Source of the DNA: an uncultured Collinsella sp.
Lineage (GTDB): Bacteria; Actinomycetota; Coriobacteriia; Coriobacteriales; Coriobacteriaceae
Reading direction: 5' to 3'
DNA length: 64,000 bases
Assembly: GCA_900761995.1 (NCBI GenBank)
Contig: CAAFEY010000184.1
Coordinates: 5,830 to 69,829 of the forward strand
Shown here in pieces: positions 40,395 through 49,985 of the stretch. The translations under genes and the position numbers were made by a program. How positions within the stretch are numbered: position 1 is the first letter of the stretch; every line of letters starts with the position of its first letter. The notes beneath the pieces are model-generated. The model was not told where the DNA came from, did no database searches, and was given only the letters and a program-made list of their open reading frames with translations.

Positions 40395-40685
40395 CTAGGC
40401 GGCAACGGCCTCGAAGACCGTGGCACCGGCAAAGCTGTCGTGCAGGCTCTTGCCGCAGATCCACGGCAGTTCGACGACCTCGCAGACCGTGTTGACCAGC
40501 TCGGAGCAGTCGGTAAAGTGACCCTTATCGTTGAGATTCTCACAGTCCTGAACGCGCCAGTACCCATCGGTGTGCGTGATGTAGTACTCGTGATCGTTGA
40601 TCGACACGAAAGCGCGCGTCTTGGAACGCAGCAGCTTCAGAAATCCTTCGAAATCGGTCTCGACGACATCTCCAGCCTGGAACAT
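40395..40685 (-). CDS. Small conserved-looking protein of unknown function
   Basis: A 96-residue protein starting at ATG 40685 behind an ideal AGGAGG ribosome site (7 nt), so it is very probably expressed. The sequence is acidic and aromatic (FEGFLKLLRSKTRAFVSINDHEYYITHTDGYWRVQDCENL) with no signal peptide or membrane segment. It has four cysteines (in QDCEN, TDCSE, NTVCEV and PWICGK) that could bind metal or form disulfides. I do not recognise the family. It stands alone between the MarR operon promoter and a divergent nitroreductase gene. Confidence 0.8.
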   Translation of the reverse strand: MFQAGDVVETDFEGFLKLLRSKTRAFVSINDHEYYITHTDGYWRVQDCENLNDKGHFTDCSELVNTVCEVVELPWICGKSLHDSFAGATVFEAVAA

Positions 40686-40979
40686 GATGTTACCTCCTGG
40701 CCCGGCGCCACCACGGCGCATTGATAAACGTTGGTGCTCCTTTAGTAAAACCTTTATCAGAGGTTATGCGTTCGTCATTTAGGCAAGTGGTAAAAAACCG
40801 CAGGGTAGACGGGATAAAACGTTTAACCATCCCATTTGTTTGTCACATTCTGAAGGTACTTTTATGCAAACCTACTTTCCCAATTGGAATCTATCCTTTT
40901 GGCCGGGCAATTGACCGTCTATCGTTTAAGCCCGACGGGTATGAACGGGGCATCTGCAACGCCACCGCAAGGAGACACC

Positions 40980-41501
40980 ATGGAGACTATCGAAGCACTC
41001 ATTCACCGCCGCAGCTGCCGCAAATACAGCGATCGTCCCGTCGAGGCCGAAAAGCTTGCACGTATTATCGAAGCCGGCCAATATGCACCGAGCGGCATGG
41101 GCCGCCAGCCGGTGACGTTTGTCGCCGTCACCGACCCCGCGACCGTCGAGCGTCTCTCACAGCTCAACGCCCAGGTCATGGACAGCAACAGCGACCCCTT
41201 CTATGGCGCCAAGACCGTTGTGGTGGTGCTGGTTGACCGCAGCGTGCCCACACATCTGGAAGACGGCTCGCTCGCCATGGGCAACTTGCTCAACGCCGCC
41301 TATGCACTGGGTGTCGATTCGTGCTGGATTCACCGCGCGCACGAGGTCTTTGACTCGCCCGAGGGCCTGGAGCTGCTGGCCAGTTGGGGCCTGCCCGCCG
41401 ACGGCAGTCTGCGCGGTGTCGGTCACTGCATTCTGGGCTACGCCGAGGACACGCTACCCGAGGCAAAGCCGCGCCGCGACAACGTGGTGTACGTAAGGTA
41501 A
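40980..41501 (+). CDS. Nitroreductase-family protein, short form
   Basis: A 173-residue FMN-dependent oxidoreductase, second of this fold in the window. RRSCRKYSDRPVE at residues 9-21, APSGMGRQPVTFV and the C-terminal LRGVGHCILGYAEDTLPEAKPRRD are family landmarks. CWIHRAHEVFDSPEG is typical of the compact group. ATG 40980 follows AAGGAG at 5 nt; an in-frame upstream extension to 40884 has no ribosome site. A CCGTT...AACGG hairpin (about 41515-41530) follows the stop. The substrate is not indicated by neighbours. The 294-bp gap upstream (40686-40979) holds only promoter-like AT-rich sequence. Confidence 0.87.
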   Translation: METIEALIHRRSCRKYSDRPVEAEKLARIIEAGQYAPSGMGRQPVTFVAVTDPATVERLSQLNAQVMDSNSDPFYGAKTVVVVLVDRSVPTHLEDGSLAMGNLLNAAYALGVDSCWIHRAHEVFDSPEGLELLASWGLPADGSLRGVGHCILGYAEDTLPEAKPRRDNVVYVR

Positions 41502-41574
41502 TTAGTTCTGCCGTTCTAACGAACGGCGGACCCGCTGAAAGGCCCCGTCCAAAATTTGCTGTCCCGCTCGCAAC

Positions 41575-42150
41575 TTATATTGACGTCGCCGTTGTCGTCG
41601 TTTCGTTCGTGTGAGTCGTTTCGGCTTCGCTGCCTTGTTCGTCCTCGTCCTTTTGAGCATCGGCGATGGTGGAGGCCGCCGCAACGATACCGCGCTGGGG
41701 CGCAACGCCCGTCTGGGTCTGTGCGCCCTCGACAACTTCTGTGCCTGCATGCGCGAGCTCGGGCGATTTAAACATTGCGTCCAAGTTGGCGCCACCGCCG
41801 GCATATCCGAGCGCAGCGAGCGCGATGACGATCACTGCAACGGCGGCCACGATCGGAACATAACGATGCCAACCAGCAGGATTGAGCCCGCTGCGGCGAG
41901 CCGCCCCGCGGCTGATGTAACCAAGCGTTCCGTCGTGCTTGAGCTTTGAGCCCACCACGCGTTTGCGGCCCAACAGCGAGGACTCTGCCTGCATTGCCAA
42001 GCGGGCGCTTGCCGAAGGATAGCCGTATTTAGTGCGCTTGAACGAGCCATCAAACCCCGAGGCGTGTTTGCCCCACGTCACCGATGTCGTGCGTCGGTTA
42101 ACCGGCGCGGCGCTCCGCCTTCTGCGGCTCGGTTTTGAAGTCTCAGCCAT
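41575..42150 (-). CDS. Single-pass membrane protein of unknown function
   Basis: A 191-residue protein with a strongly basic N-terminal cytoplasmic half (KPSRRRRSAAPVNRRTTS, KRTKYGYPSASARLAMQAE, GRKRVVGSKLKHDGTLGYIS), one transmembrane helix (about residues 98-118, YVPIVAAVAVIVIALAALGY) and a Thr/Glu/Ala-rich external tail. ATG 42150 has GAGG 4 nt upstream. The positive N-terminal half could contact nucleic acid or phospholipid heads. I do not recognise a family; the tail's low complexity suggests a linker. Same direction as the downstream-lying regulator gene, gap 84 bp. Confidence 0.75.
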   Translation of the reverse strand: MAETSKPSRRRRSAAPVNRRTTSVTWGKHASGFDGSFKRTKYGYPSASARLAMQAESSLLGRKRVVGSKLKHDGTLGYISRGAARRSGLNPAGWHRYVPIVAAVAVIVIALAALGYAGGGANLDAMFKSPELAHAGTEVVEGAQTQTGVAPQRGIVAAASTIADAQKDEDEQGSEAETTHTNETTTTATSI

Positions 42151-42234
42151 ATGCCCTCGCACGCCGTAACCAAATCGAAACAATAACGCTTTGGACTGTA
42201 GCACACGCGTCGCGCGCGGTCACGGGCGCCTCGC

Positions 42235-43452
42235 TCAACGGTCATCGTCCTTCAGCAAGCGCCACAGCGTTGTACGGCTTATGCCCAGCACCTCCGCCGC
42301 ACGGGTTCGGTTGCCGTGGAGATGGTCTACAACCAGATGCGCGATATCTCGCTCGGTATCGGCCAGCGGTCGCAGGATATACAGGTCACTTTCGAGCGTC
42401 GGGGCGCCAAAGGTTGCGGTCTTAATCACGTCCTCTTGGGCGAGCACTTCCTCCGCCACAGCGCGGTCCACCGTGCCCGCTCCCACCAATATATACAGTC
42501 GTTCCGAGACCTCGCGGAGCTGCAGATAATTGCGCGGCCAGCGGTAAGCATCGAGCGTCTTCGTCGCCGCGGCAGACAGCGTGGGCGCTGCTGTCCCAAA
42601 TGCATCAGCGAGATATTCCAAATAGCGCGCAGCCTTCGTCGACGCGGCTCCCTGCTCGGCGATTGCCGGCGCCACGCTCACCGCACAGGCGAAACGCTCG
42701 GTCACAAAGGCGGCTTGATCACTTTCGCCGCCGCCCGGCATGTCATTCGCCGTCAGCACCACATGGCAGCGCGTCGCCAACGCGGTGTCGGCCATCGTGG
42801 AGACCAGCTCGCGGAGGCGCTGAGGGCCAACCGCATTCCAGCCCTCAATGCAAAGGGTCAGCCCCGTTTGGAACAACGGCGATTCGGCGCTTTTGAGCAC
42901 ATGGCGCCAACCGCGATCGGTGAGCTCATCGAGCGCAACGGAAACAAAGGGCTGATCGGCAAAAGGACCGTCCAGATAGAGGCGCTTGGCGATCTCGACC
43001 TGACCCGCTCCCAGCTCGCCCTCGAGCATAAGGGGCACACCGCGCGCGTAGCTCTCGGCAACTGGCGCAGCCACCGAGGCCGCCCCCTCAACGATGCCGT
43101 ACGCGCTCGATTCATAGCGGGCCTCAACTTCGTCGGCGTTGAGCCACTCGATGCCCGCATGCGCCGCGGCACCGCGCACCTCGCGGACCACGACGACCCA
43201 AAGTCCCCCGCCCTCTTTGTCGGTGGGGCGAACGGTCAGGCTCAGGCGCGTACCCGCACGCCCCATAACCAGACGCGCGCCGTCTCCTATACGGTCGAGG
43301 CGCTCGGCGACAAAAGCCGCCACATCCCGCTCAAGCGCCGCGTCATTCACGGTCGAGATCGCGACGTCCCCACGCGCATCGATTGCCAATGCCGAGGCCC
43401 CGGCAGCAGCCAGGGCCCCAGTCAAGATGTTCAGCTTGGCATCGCTATCCAT
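42235..43452 (-). CDS. Degenerate AAA+ (sigma-54-activator-like) regulator with Fis-type HTH
   Basis: A 405-residue protein. The N-terminal 130 residues are an unassigned sensory region. The middle resembles the AAA+ domain of sigma-54 activators of the PrpR type, but the Walker A is degenerate (LEGELGAGQVEIAKRL), no GAFTGA loop is seen, and Walker B is replaced by LTLCIEGWNA. The landmark YRWPRNYLQLREVSERLYI and the C-terminal Fis helix-turn-helix NRTRAAEVLGISRTTLWRLLK are clear. Without ATPase and sigma-54 contacts it probably acts as a simple DNA-binding regulator. ATG 43452 follows AGGGG. The YeiH transporter gene lies upstream in the same direction; the target is unknown. Confidence 0.75.
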   Translation of the reverse strand: MDSDAKLNILTGALAAAGASALAIDARGDVAISTVNDAALERDVAAFVAERLDRIGDGARLVMGRAGTRLSLTVRPTDKEGGGLWVVVVREVRGAAAHAGIEWLNADEVEARYESSAYGIVEGAASVAAPVAESYARGVPLMLEGELGAGQVEIAKRLYLDGPFADQPFVSVALDELTDRGWRHVLKSAESPLFQTGLTLCIEGWNAVGPQRLRELVSTMADTALATRCHVVLTANDMPGGGESDQAAFVTERFACAVSVAPAIAEQGAASTKAARYLEYLADAFGTAAPTLSAAATKTLDAYRWPRNYLQLREVSERLYILVGAGTVDRAVAEEVLAQEDVIKTATFGAPTLESDLYILRPLADTERDIAHLVVDHLHGNRTRAAEVLGISRTTLWRLLKDDDR

Positions 43453-43601
43453 GATTTGCCCCTGTCCGCGGCGACATGCAACCGCCGACGGTCATACGAC
43501 CGAGTGTTTCAAAATTGAACGATATTGCTCACCAAACACTATAGGGCAGAAGCCGCCGTCCTGCGAGTATATGAGTTGCCCCGCATCGCCATCCTGGCGG
43601 G

Positions 43602-43666
43602 GCGATAAGAGCTCTTCGGGACCTATAAACCTGCGGACAAGCCATACCCGCAAGAGCTCCTATCGC
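43602..43666 (-). repeat. Small nested hairpin after the YeiH gene
   Basis: Arms 43602-43616 and 43652-43666 (GCGATAAGAGCTCTT, one mismatch) around a 35-nt loop with a closing CGGG/CCCG pair. An adjacent GCCCCGC/GGCGGGGC hairpin lies at about 43575-43603. It is 52 nt past the YeiH stop. Confidence 0.65.
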
Positions 43667-43718
43667 TCCACCGTGGACATGCGCTCACCAGCACGCAGCG
43701 CGCAAATAAGCTACTTCT

Positions 43719-44753
43719 CTACCAGATTCCCAGCACGTGCTGCATTCCCAAACTCATGCACGCAATGCCAATCCAGCAGCAAAAGCCCAGGGCGATGGGC
43801 TTGCCGCCCTTTTTGACCAGCTCGACGATATCGGTATTAAAACCAATAGCCGCCATGGCCATCACGATAAAGAACTTCGACAGCTCCTTGATGGGCGCCG
43901 TAATGGATGCAGGAAGCTGAAGCACCGTGGTGATTACGCTCGCCAGCACAAAGAACAGCACGAACATGGGAAACGCGCGTTTAAGCGAGAACGTGCTTTT
44001 GGCGTCGCCGCCGGCCTTGCGCGCCAGATGCATCTGCCAGCATGCGAGAGCCAACGTAATGGGAATAATGGCCAGCGTCCTGGTGAGCTTGACCACTGTG
44101 GCGCTTTCGAGCACATTGGCGCCGGGATGCATACTGTCCCAGGCGCTCGCCGCGGCCGTTACCGACGAGGTGTCGTTGATGGCGGTGCCGGCAAACAGGC
44201 CAAAGCCCTCGTTGGTCAGCCCGAGCATGCCGCCGAGCGTCGGAAACACGAGCGCCGCGATAACGTTAAACAGGAAGATGACCGAAATGGCCTGGGCAAT
44301 CTCGCGATCGTCGGCATCGATGACGGGCGCGGTCGCGGCGATGGCAGAACCGCCGCAAATCGACGAACCCACACCCACGAGCGTCGCGATCTTGCCCGGC
44401 ACGTTCATAACGCGGCAGAGCACGAAGGCGATGACAAGCGAGGTCGAGATCGTCGCCACGATAATCGGCAGCGACTGAGCGCCTTTGGACAGAATCTGCG
44501 AGAGGTTCATGCCAAAGCCAAGCAGGATAACCGCGTATTGCAAGACTTTTTTGGACGTATAGGTGACGCCGGCGGCGAGCTGCTCGCGACGATTCTTGGG
44601 AAAGACGAGCGCCAGGACCATGCCAAAGAGGATGGCAAACACCGGCCCGCCGACCACCTCAACCTGTTTGCCGAGCAACGTCGCGGGGATGGCGATGATC
44701 AGGCAGAACAAGACGCCCTTCCAGCGCTCGCGTACGATATTCGCCAGTTGCAT
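43719..44753 (-). CDS. YeiH-family putative sulfate exporter
   Basis: A 344-residue polytopic membrane protein of the family PF03601 (putative sulfate exporter). About ten hydrophobic segments are seen. The conserved blocks LLGFGMNLSQIL, LVGVGSSICGGSAIAATAPVI, GTAINDTSSVTAAAS and MAAIGFNTDIVELVKKGGKP are intact. ATG 44753 has AAGGA 7 nt upstream. It is divergent from a GntR-type regulator, which in many genomes signals local regulation. The true substrate is not known for this family; sulfite or sulfonate-derived anions have been proposed. Confidence 0.9.
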   Translation of the reverse strand: MQLANIVRERWKGVLFCLIIAIPATLLGKQVEVVGGPVFAILFGMVLALVFPKNRREQLAAGVTYTSKKVLQYAVILLGFGMNLSQILSKGAQSLPIIVATISTSLVIAFVLCRVMNVPGKIATLVGVGSSICGGSAIAATAPVIDADDREIAQAISVIFLFNVIAALVFPTLGGMLGLTNEGFGLFAGTAINDTSSVTAAASAWDSMHPGANVLESATVVKLTRTLAIIPITLALACWQMHLARKAGGDAKSTFSLKRAFPMFVLFFVLASVITTVLQLPASITAPIKELSKFFIVMAMAAIGFNTDIVELVKKGGKPIALGFCCWIGIACMSLGMQHVLGIW

Positions 44754-44945
44754 ATGAGATTCCTTCTTTCTATTTCACGTTTGCGACGGCTTATGATACG
44801 GCAACATTGAGCACAGCCCTGCGCAAACACGACCAAGATGCCGCAATAGTTCTTGGGCGACGGCCGAATTACCCACCGCGGAGAGCTGATTCGCGGCATA
44901 ATTAACAGCTGATATATGAGTGTGATAGAACGGTTGTGAGGCACT

Positions 44946-45647
44946 ATGGAAGAATCGATGCACGTCGGCGAGCAGGAAATGAGCCTACAGGATCAGTCCT
45001 ACCACACCATTCGACGCAAAATCGTCTACCTGGACTACAAGCCGGGCGAAAAGCTGGGCGTCAAGCAGCTTTGCGACGACCTGGATATGGGGCGCACCCC
45101 TGTGCGCGAGGCGCTGGTGCGTCTGGCGCAAGAGGGCCTGGTGCGTACCGTGCCCCAAAGCGGCACCTATGTCTCGCCCATCAACCTCACTCTTGCCGAG
45201 AGCGCCTGCTACATTCGCGAGCACCTGGAAAAGCAGGTGATTGTGGAGTGCTGTGCCCGTGCCACCTCGGCAGGCATCGAGCAGCTCGACCGAGCCATCG
45301 CGCTGCAGGAAAAAACCATGGCCGAGGAGGACCGCATCGGCTTCTTTTTAAGCGACAACCTCATGCACCGCATGATCTTTAGCATCGCGTGCCGCAGCAC
45401 CGTGTGGTCGTGGCTCGAAGAGACCAATGCCGACCTGGAGCGCTTCCGCTGGCTGCGCGCCGCCACGCAAACGCTCGACAATCAGGAGATTGTTAACGAG
45501 CACAAGCAAATCCGCCGCGCCATCGCCGGCCGCGACCCCATCGAGGCGAGCTTTTTGGTCAGCAAGCACCTGCATATGATGTTCCGCAACCAGACCGAGG
45601 TCCTGGACCAATATCCCAAGTACTTCGAGACCAGCAAGCTCCGCTAA
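44946..45647 (+). CDS. GntR-family (FCD-type) transcriptional regulator
   Basis: A 233-residue regulator. The N-terminal winged helix is typical: QSYHTIRRKIVYLDYKPGEKL, LCDDLDMGRTPVREALVRLAQEGLV and PQSGTYVSPI. The C-terminal helical FCD domain (about residues 85-225) includes likely metal-binding histidines (DNLMHRMIF, NEHKQIRRAI, KHLHMMF). ATG 44946 follows GAGG at 4 nt. Divergent from the YeiH gene, 192 bp apart, with repeated AGCTGAT in between; that transporter is the likely target. The effector is unknown but FCD proteins usually bind small carboxylates. Confidence 0.88.
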   Translation: MEESMHVGEQEMSLQDQSYHTIRRKIVYLDYKPGEKLGVKQLCDDLDMGRTPVREALVRLAQEGLVRTVPQSGTYVSPINLTLAESACYIREHLEKQVIVECCARATSAGIEQLDRAIALQEKTMAEEDRIGFFLSDNLMHRMIFSIACRSTVWSWLEETNADLERFRWLRAATQTLDNQEIVNEHKQIRRAIAGRDPIEASFLVSKHLHMMFRNQTEVLDQYPKYFETSKLR

Positions 45648-45680
45648 CCTGCCAAAAAGGGACAGGTTTATTTTGGCAGG
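45648..45680. repeat. GGGACAG-centred REP-like palindrome
   Basis: Perfect 10-bp arms CCTGCCAAAA / TTTTGGCAGG flank AGGGACAGGTTTA. It begins at the base after the GntR stop codon. Close relatives are at 47838 and 51042. Confidence 0.8.
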
Positions 45681-45699
45681 TTTTATTTGGCCAAACGCG

Positions 45700-45737
45700 A
45701 CAAGGCCCGACTCCACTGCAACGGAGCCGGGCCTTGT
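45700..45737. terminator. Terminator between convergent GntR and glmS genes
   Basis: A stem ACAAGGCCCGACTCC / GGAGCCGGGCCTTGT (one mismatch) with an 8-nt loop and weak T content on either side. Confidence 0.65.
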
Positions 45738-45758
45738 TCGCTAGAACGGCGGAACCAA

Positions 45759-47606
<1,848 letters not shown>

Positions 47607-47680
47607 AGGATAAATCCCTTCGTTCGCGTGACTGCAAGACGTCCACGCACGGGAGGCGCTGAGACGTATAACGTTCGAGT

Positions 47681-47741
47681 ATTGTACTCACGCAAGCGCA
47701 AGCTGATATACCAGAAGTGGTATCTCAACTTAGATACCACT
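47681..47741 (-). promoter_or_regulatory. glmS promoter region with palindromic operator
   Basis: A -10 box TACAAT lies at 47681-47686 on the minus strand. Upstream are three half-sites: ATACCA-gaag-TGGTAT (47708-47723) and AGTGGTATCT-caactt-AGATACCACT (47716-47741), overlapping the -35 zone. The half-site resembles the TGGT..ACCA core of GntR-type amino-sugar regulators (NagR/DasR). Confidence 0.55.
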
Positions 47742-47769
47742 CGATGCACACACGTCCAGCCGGTCCAAA

Positions 47770-47866
47770 CCACCACAATGGGGACAGGCACCTTTGTGGT
47801 GGTCGCGCTGGCAACGGCGTTTACGCAGATAGAACATGCCAAAATAAACCTGTCCCTAATTGGCAG
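47770..47866. repeat. Two REP-like palindromes with GGGACAG cores
   Basis: 47770-47802 has arms CCACCACAA / TTGTGGTGG around TGGGGACAGGCACCT. 47838-47866 has arms TGCCAA / TTGGCA around a core containing CTGTCCC. Arms differ, the GGGACAG core is shared. Together with the operator and promoters they account for the 329-bp gap 47607-47935. Confidence 0.75.
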
Positions 47867-47870
47867 GTTT

Positions 47871-47926
47871 TGACACCCTAGGGGCGGGCGATGCTACAAT
47901 CTGGCTTGTACTTGAAACGCATCAAA
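47871..47926 (+). promoter_or_regulatory. Promoter and LacI-type operator of the LacI gene at 47936
   Basis: TTGACA (47871-47876), 19-nt spacer, TACAAT (47896-47901). TTGAAACGCATCAA (47913-47926), a LacI-like palindrome with central CG, lies just after the expected start, suggesting autorepression. Confidence 0.65.
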
Positions 47927-47935
47927 GGGGCCACT

Positions 47936-49048
47936 ATGGCAAAGGTTAAAATCAGCGACGTCGCGCGCGAGGCCGGGGTTTCGCTGGGCACGGTTTCCAA
48001 CGCGCTCAACCACCCCGAAAAGCTGCGCCCCGAGACCCTCAAGCTCATTAACGAAACCATCAATCGCCTGGGCTACCTACCCAACCAAAGCGCTCGTCAG
48101 CTCGCGGGCGGCGCCACCAAGTCCTTTGGCCTAGTGCTCCCCCGTCTCGATCACGGCTTTTCGCTCCAAATCGCCAGCGGCGCACACAACGAGGCCCGCA
48201 AGCACGGCTACGACTTGCTCATCGCCAACGCCGATAACGACGATATTCTCGAGGACCATTACCTGCGCTACTTTATGGGCACCCAGATGTCCGGCGTCAT
48301 GGTTCAGCCCATGGCATCCCCCGACTGGCACCCCGCCATGACCAAGATGCCCGTGCCGATCGTCCATCTGGACATCCATTGCTCCGAGCCCGGCTACTAC
48401 GTAGCGGCCGACAACGAGGCCCAGGGTCGCATCATTGCCGAACTTGCCATCGCCCGCGGCGCGCACCATATTGTCGTCGTCGGCCGAGCAGCATTTATGC
48501 AACTCACCCTGCGCGTCCTTGGCATTCATAAAGCGCTCGCTCTACACCCCGATATCAAGATCGAAGTCATCGACGCCGGCGAATGGAATACCGCTGCCGA
48601 CGGCTACGGCATCGGTGCTCAAATCGCCGAGCGCCCCGCGGACGAACGTCCCGATTTTGTCGTCGGTCTGACCGACGTGCTGGCCTCGGGCGTCATCTCG
48701 GCGCTGGTCGACAAAGGCATCGCCGTCCCCGGGCAAGTACGCGTAGCAGGTTGCGATGGCAACCCACTCGCTTGGAGCGGATCGGTCCCGCTCACTACGG
48801 TAGCGCCCCCGGGCTACGAGATTGGCCGCAAGGGCGTTCAATTGCTCATGGAGCAAATCGAGAACAAGGTCCCGACAAAGACCAAGCATATCCACGTCAG
48901 CTCTGCCGCGCGCACCGTCACCGCAGTCACGGCCATCGAGGACATCAACCGCCAAGAACTCGTGCGGCCGTTCCTGCTGGAACGCGCCAGCACCCAGGCA
49001 AGCAGCCAGACCGACGCCACGGCCATCAACCTCGGTGCGTATCTATAG
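47936..49048 (+). CDS. LacI-family transcriptional regulator
   Basis: A 370-residue regulator. The helix-turn-helix and hinge are classic: VKISDVAREAGVSLGTVSNALNHPEKLRPETLKLINETINRLGYLPNQSARQLAGG. The periplasmic-binding-protein-like ligand domain runs from about residue 60 (SFGLVLPRL) to 340, with VAGCDGNPLAWSGSVPLTTVAPPG near the end. ATG 47936 has AAAGGGG 5 nt upstream. No sugar genes are adjacent: the next gene downstream is a convergent HAD phosphatase and glmS is divergent, so GlmS or a distant locus may be its target. Ligand unknown. Confidence 0.9.
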   Translation: MAKVKISDVAREAGVSLGTVSNALNHPEKLRPETLKLINETINRLGYLPNQSARQLAGGATKSFGLVLPRLDHGFSLQIASGAHNEARKHGYDLLIANADNDDILEDHYLRYFMGTQMSGVMVQPMASPDWHPAMTKMPVPIVHLDIHCSEPGYYVAADNEAQGRIIAELAIARGAHHIVVVGRAAFMQLTLRVLGIHKALALHPDIKIEVIDAGEWNTAADGYGIGAQIAERPADERPDFVVGLTDVLASGVISALVDKGIAVPGQVRVAGCDGNPLAWSGSVPLTTVAPPGYEIGRKGVQLLMEQIENKVPTKTKHIHVSSAARTVTAVTAIEDINRQELVRPFLLERASTQASSQTDATAINLGAYL

Positions 49049-49077
49049 CACGCCCGCGAGTATGCTAAGTCGCCGCT

Positions 49078-49119
49078 TAAGCAAAAGGGGCCCGACCATT
49101 GCCGGGCCCCTTTTGCTTA
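49078..49119. terminator. Bidirectional terminator between LacI and HAD genes
   Basis: A perfect 17-bp stem (TAAGCAAAAGGGGCCCG and its complement) with an 8-nt loop; A/T-rich ends give T-runs in both directions. Confidence 0.9.
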
Positions 49120-49161
49120 AGCGCAAACGTGAGCAATCGCTCGTTTTAACGCCGCAATTTT

Positions 49162-49812
49162 CTAGCGCACAGCCTTGATTGCCGCCGCCAGGTCGAACAA
49201 CGTATCGAGCACGGCCTCGCAGCCATCAACCACGTCCTGCGGCAGCGGCACGATATCGGGGACGGCAAAGACATGGCAGCCGGCCGTAATGCCCGAGACA
49301 CAACCGTTGCGCGAATCCTCGACCACGGCACATTCCTCGGGAGCAAAGCCCGCGCGCTCGCAGGCAAGCAGATACATCTCGGGGTCGGGCTTGCCGTGCA
49401 CGACGTCCTCGCCACACGTTACCGTTTCAAACTTGTCAAAGAGGCCAACCATCTTAAGGTTGCGCTCGGCCGTAACGAGGCGCGACGACGTCGCTAGACC
49501 CACGTGATAGCCCGCAGCCAGCAGCTCGTCTAGGCACTCGGCGGCGCCGGCCTTAAGTTCCAGTTCGGTCTTGACCATCTCGTCGCGAATCTCCTTGTGG
49601 CGACGATAGATCGCCTCGGTGGTTTCGTGGCTGCCGTAATGCTTATCGAGGATGTCCATGACATCGGGCAGCGTGCGGCCGATAAACTGATGGATCAGTG
49701 CTTCATCAATCGCGAGCCCCAGCTCAGCGGCGCCTGCCTTCCAGGCCTTAATCCCCAAACGCTCGGTATCGACCAGCGTTCCATCCATGTCAAAAATAAC
49801 AGCCTTGATCAT
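49162..49812 (-). CDS. HAD-superfamily phosphatase / beta-phosphoglucomutase-like
   Basis: A 216-residue haloacid dehalogenase of the variant with a helical cap. Motif I DMDGTLVD has the nucleophile Asp8 and acid/base Asp10; motif II is ATSSRL (residues about 111-116); the motif III region is HGKPDPEMY; motif IV is VVEDSRNG. Such enzymes act on sugar phosphates or isomerise them; the Asp-x-Asp pattern fits both phosphatase and phosphomutase. ATG 49812 follows GGGGGA at 5 nt. It is divergent from larE across a region with a symmetric operator. Substrate not determinable. Confidence 0.88.
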   Translation of the reverse strand: MIKAVIFDMDGTLVDTERLGIKAWKAGAAELGLAIDEALIHQFIGRTLPDVMDILDKHYGSHETTEAIYRRHKEIRDEMVKTELELKAGAAECLDELLAAGYHVGLATSSRLVTAERNLKMVGLFDKFETVTCGEDVVHGKPDPEMYLLACERAGFAPEECAVVEDSRNGCVSGITAGCHVFAVPDIVPLPQDVVDGCEAVLDTLFDLAAAIKAVR

Positions 49813-49872
49813 ATCGGTCCCCCATCGACTCTCGCTGTCACGTTGCTGCAACTCTACCGCATTTGGCAACTT

Positions 49873-49889
49873 GTATATAACGTATATAC
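49873..49889. promoter_or_regulatory. Candidate operator between the HAD and larE genes
   Basis: GTATATA-ACG-TATATAC is a symmetric 17-mer in an otherwise AT-rich divergent promoter region. It resembles the TATAC half-sites of GntR/YtrA-type repressors. Confidence 0.5.
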
Positions 49890-49985
49890 CATATTGCACT
49901 TTCGTTACACAGATAGAAGTCTTATGGCAAGTAACGCATTAGGATTATAGTTTTCGATCGAGTACTCAACGATAAGGATCGTTTC

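Noticed and set aside
47607..47880. glmS ribozyme upstream of glmS
   Set aside because: No recognisable ribozyme core or cleavage-site context near the start; the region is better explained by a protein operator and REP palindromes.
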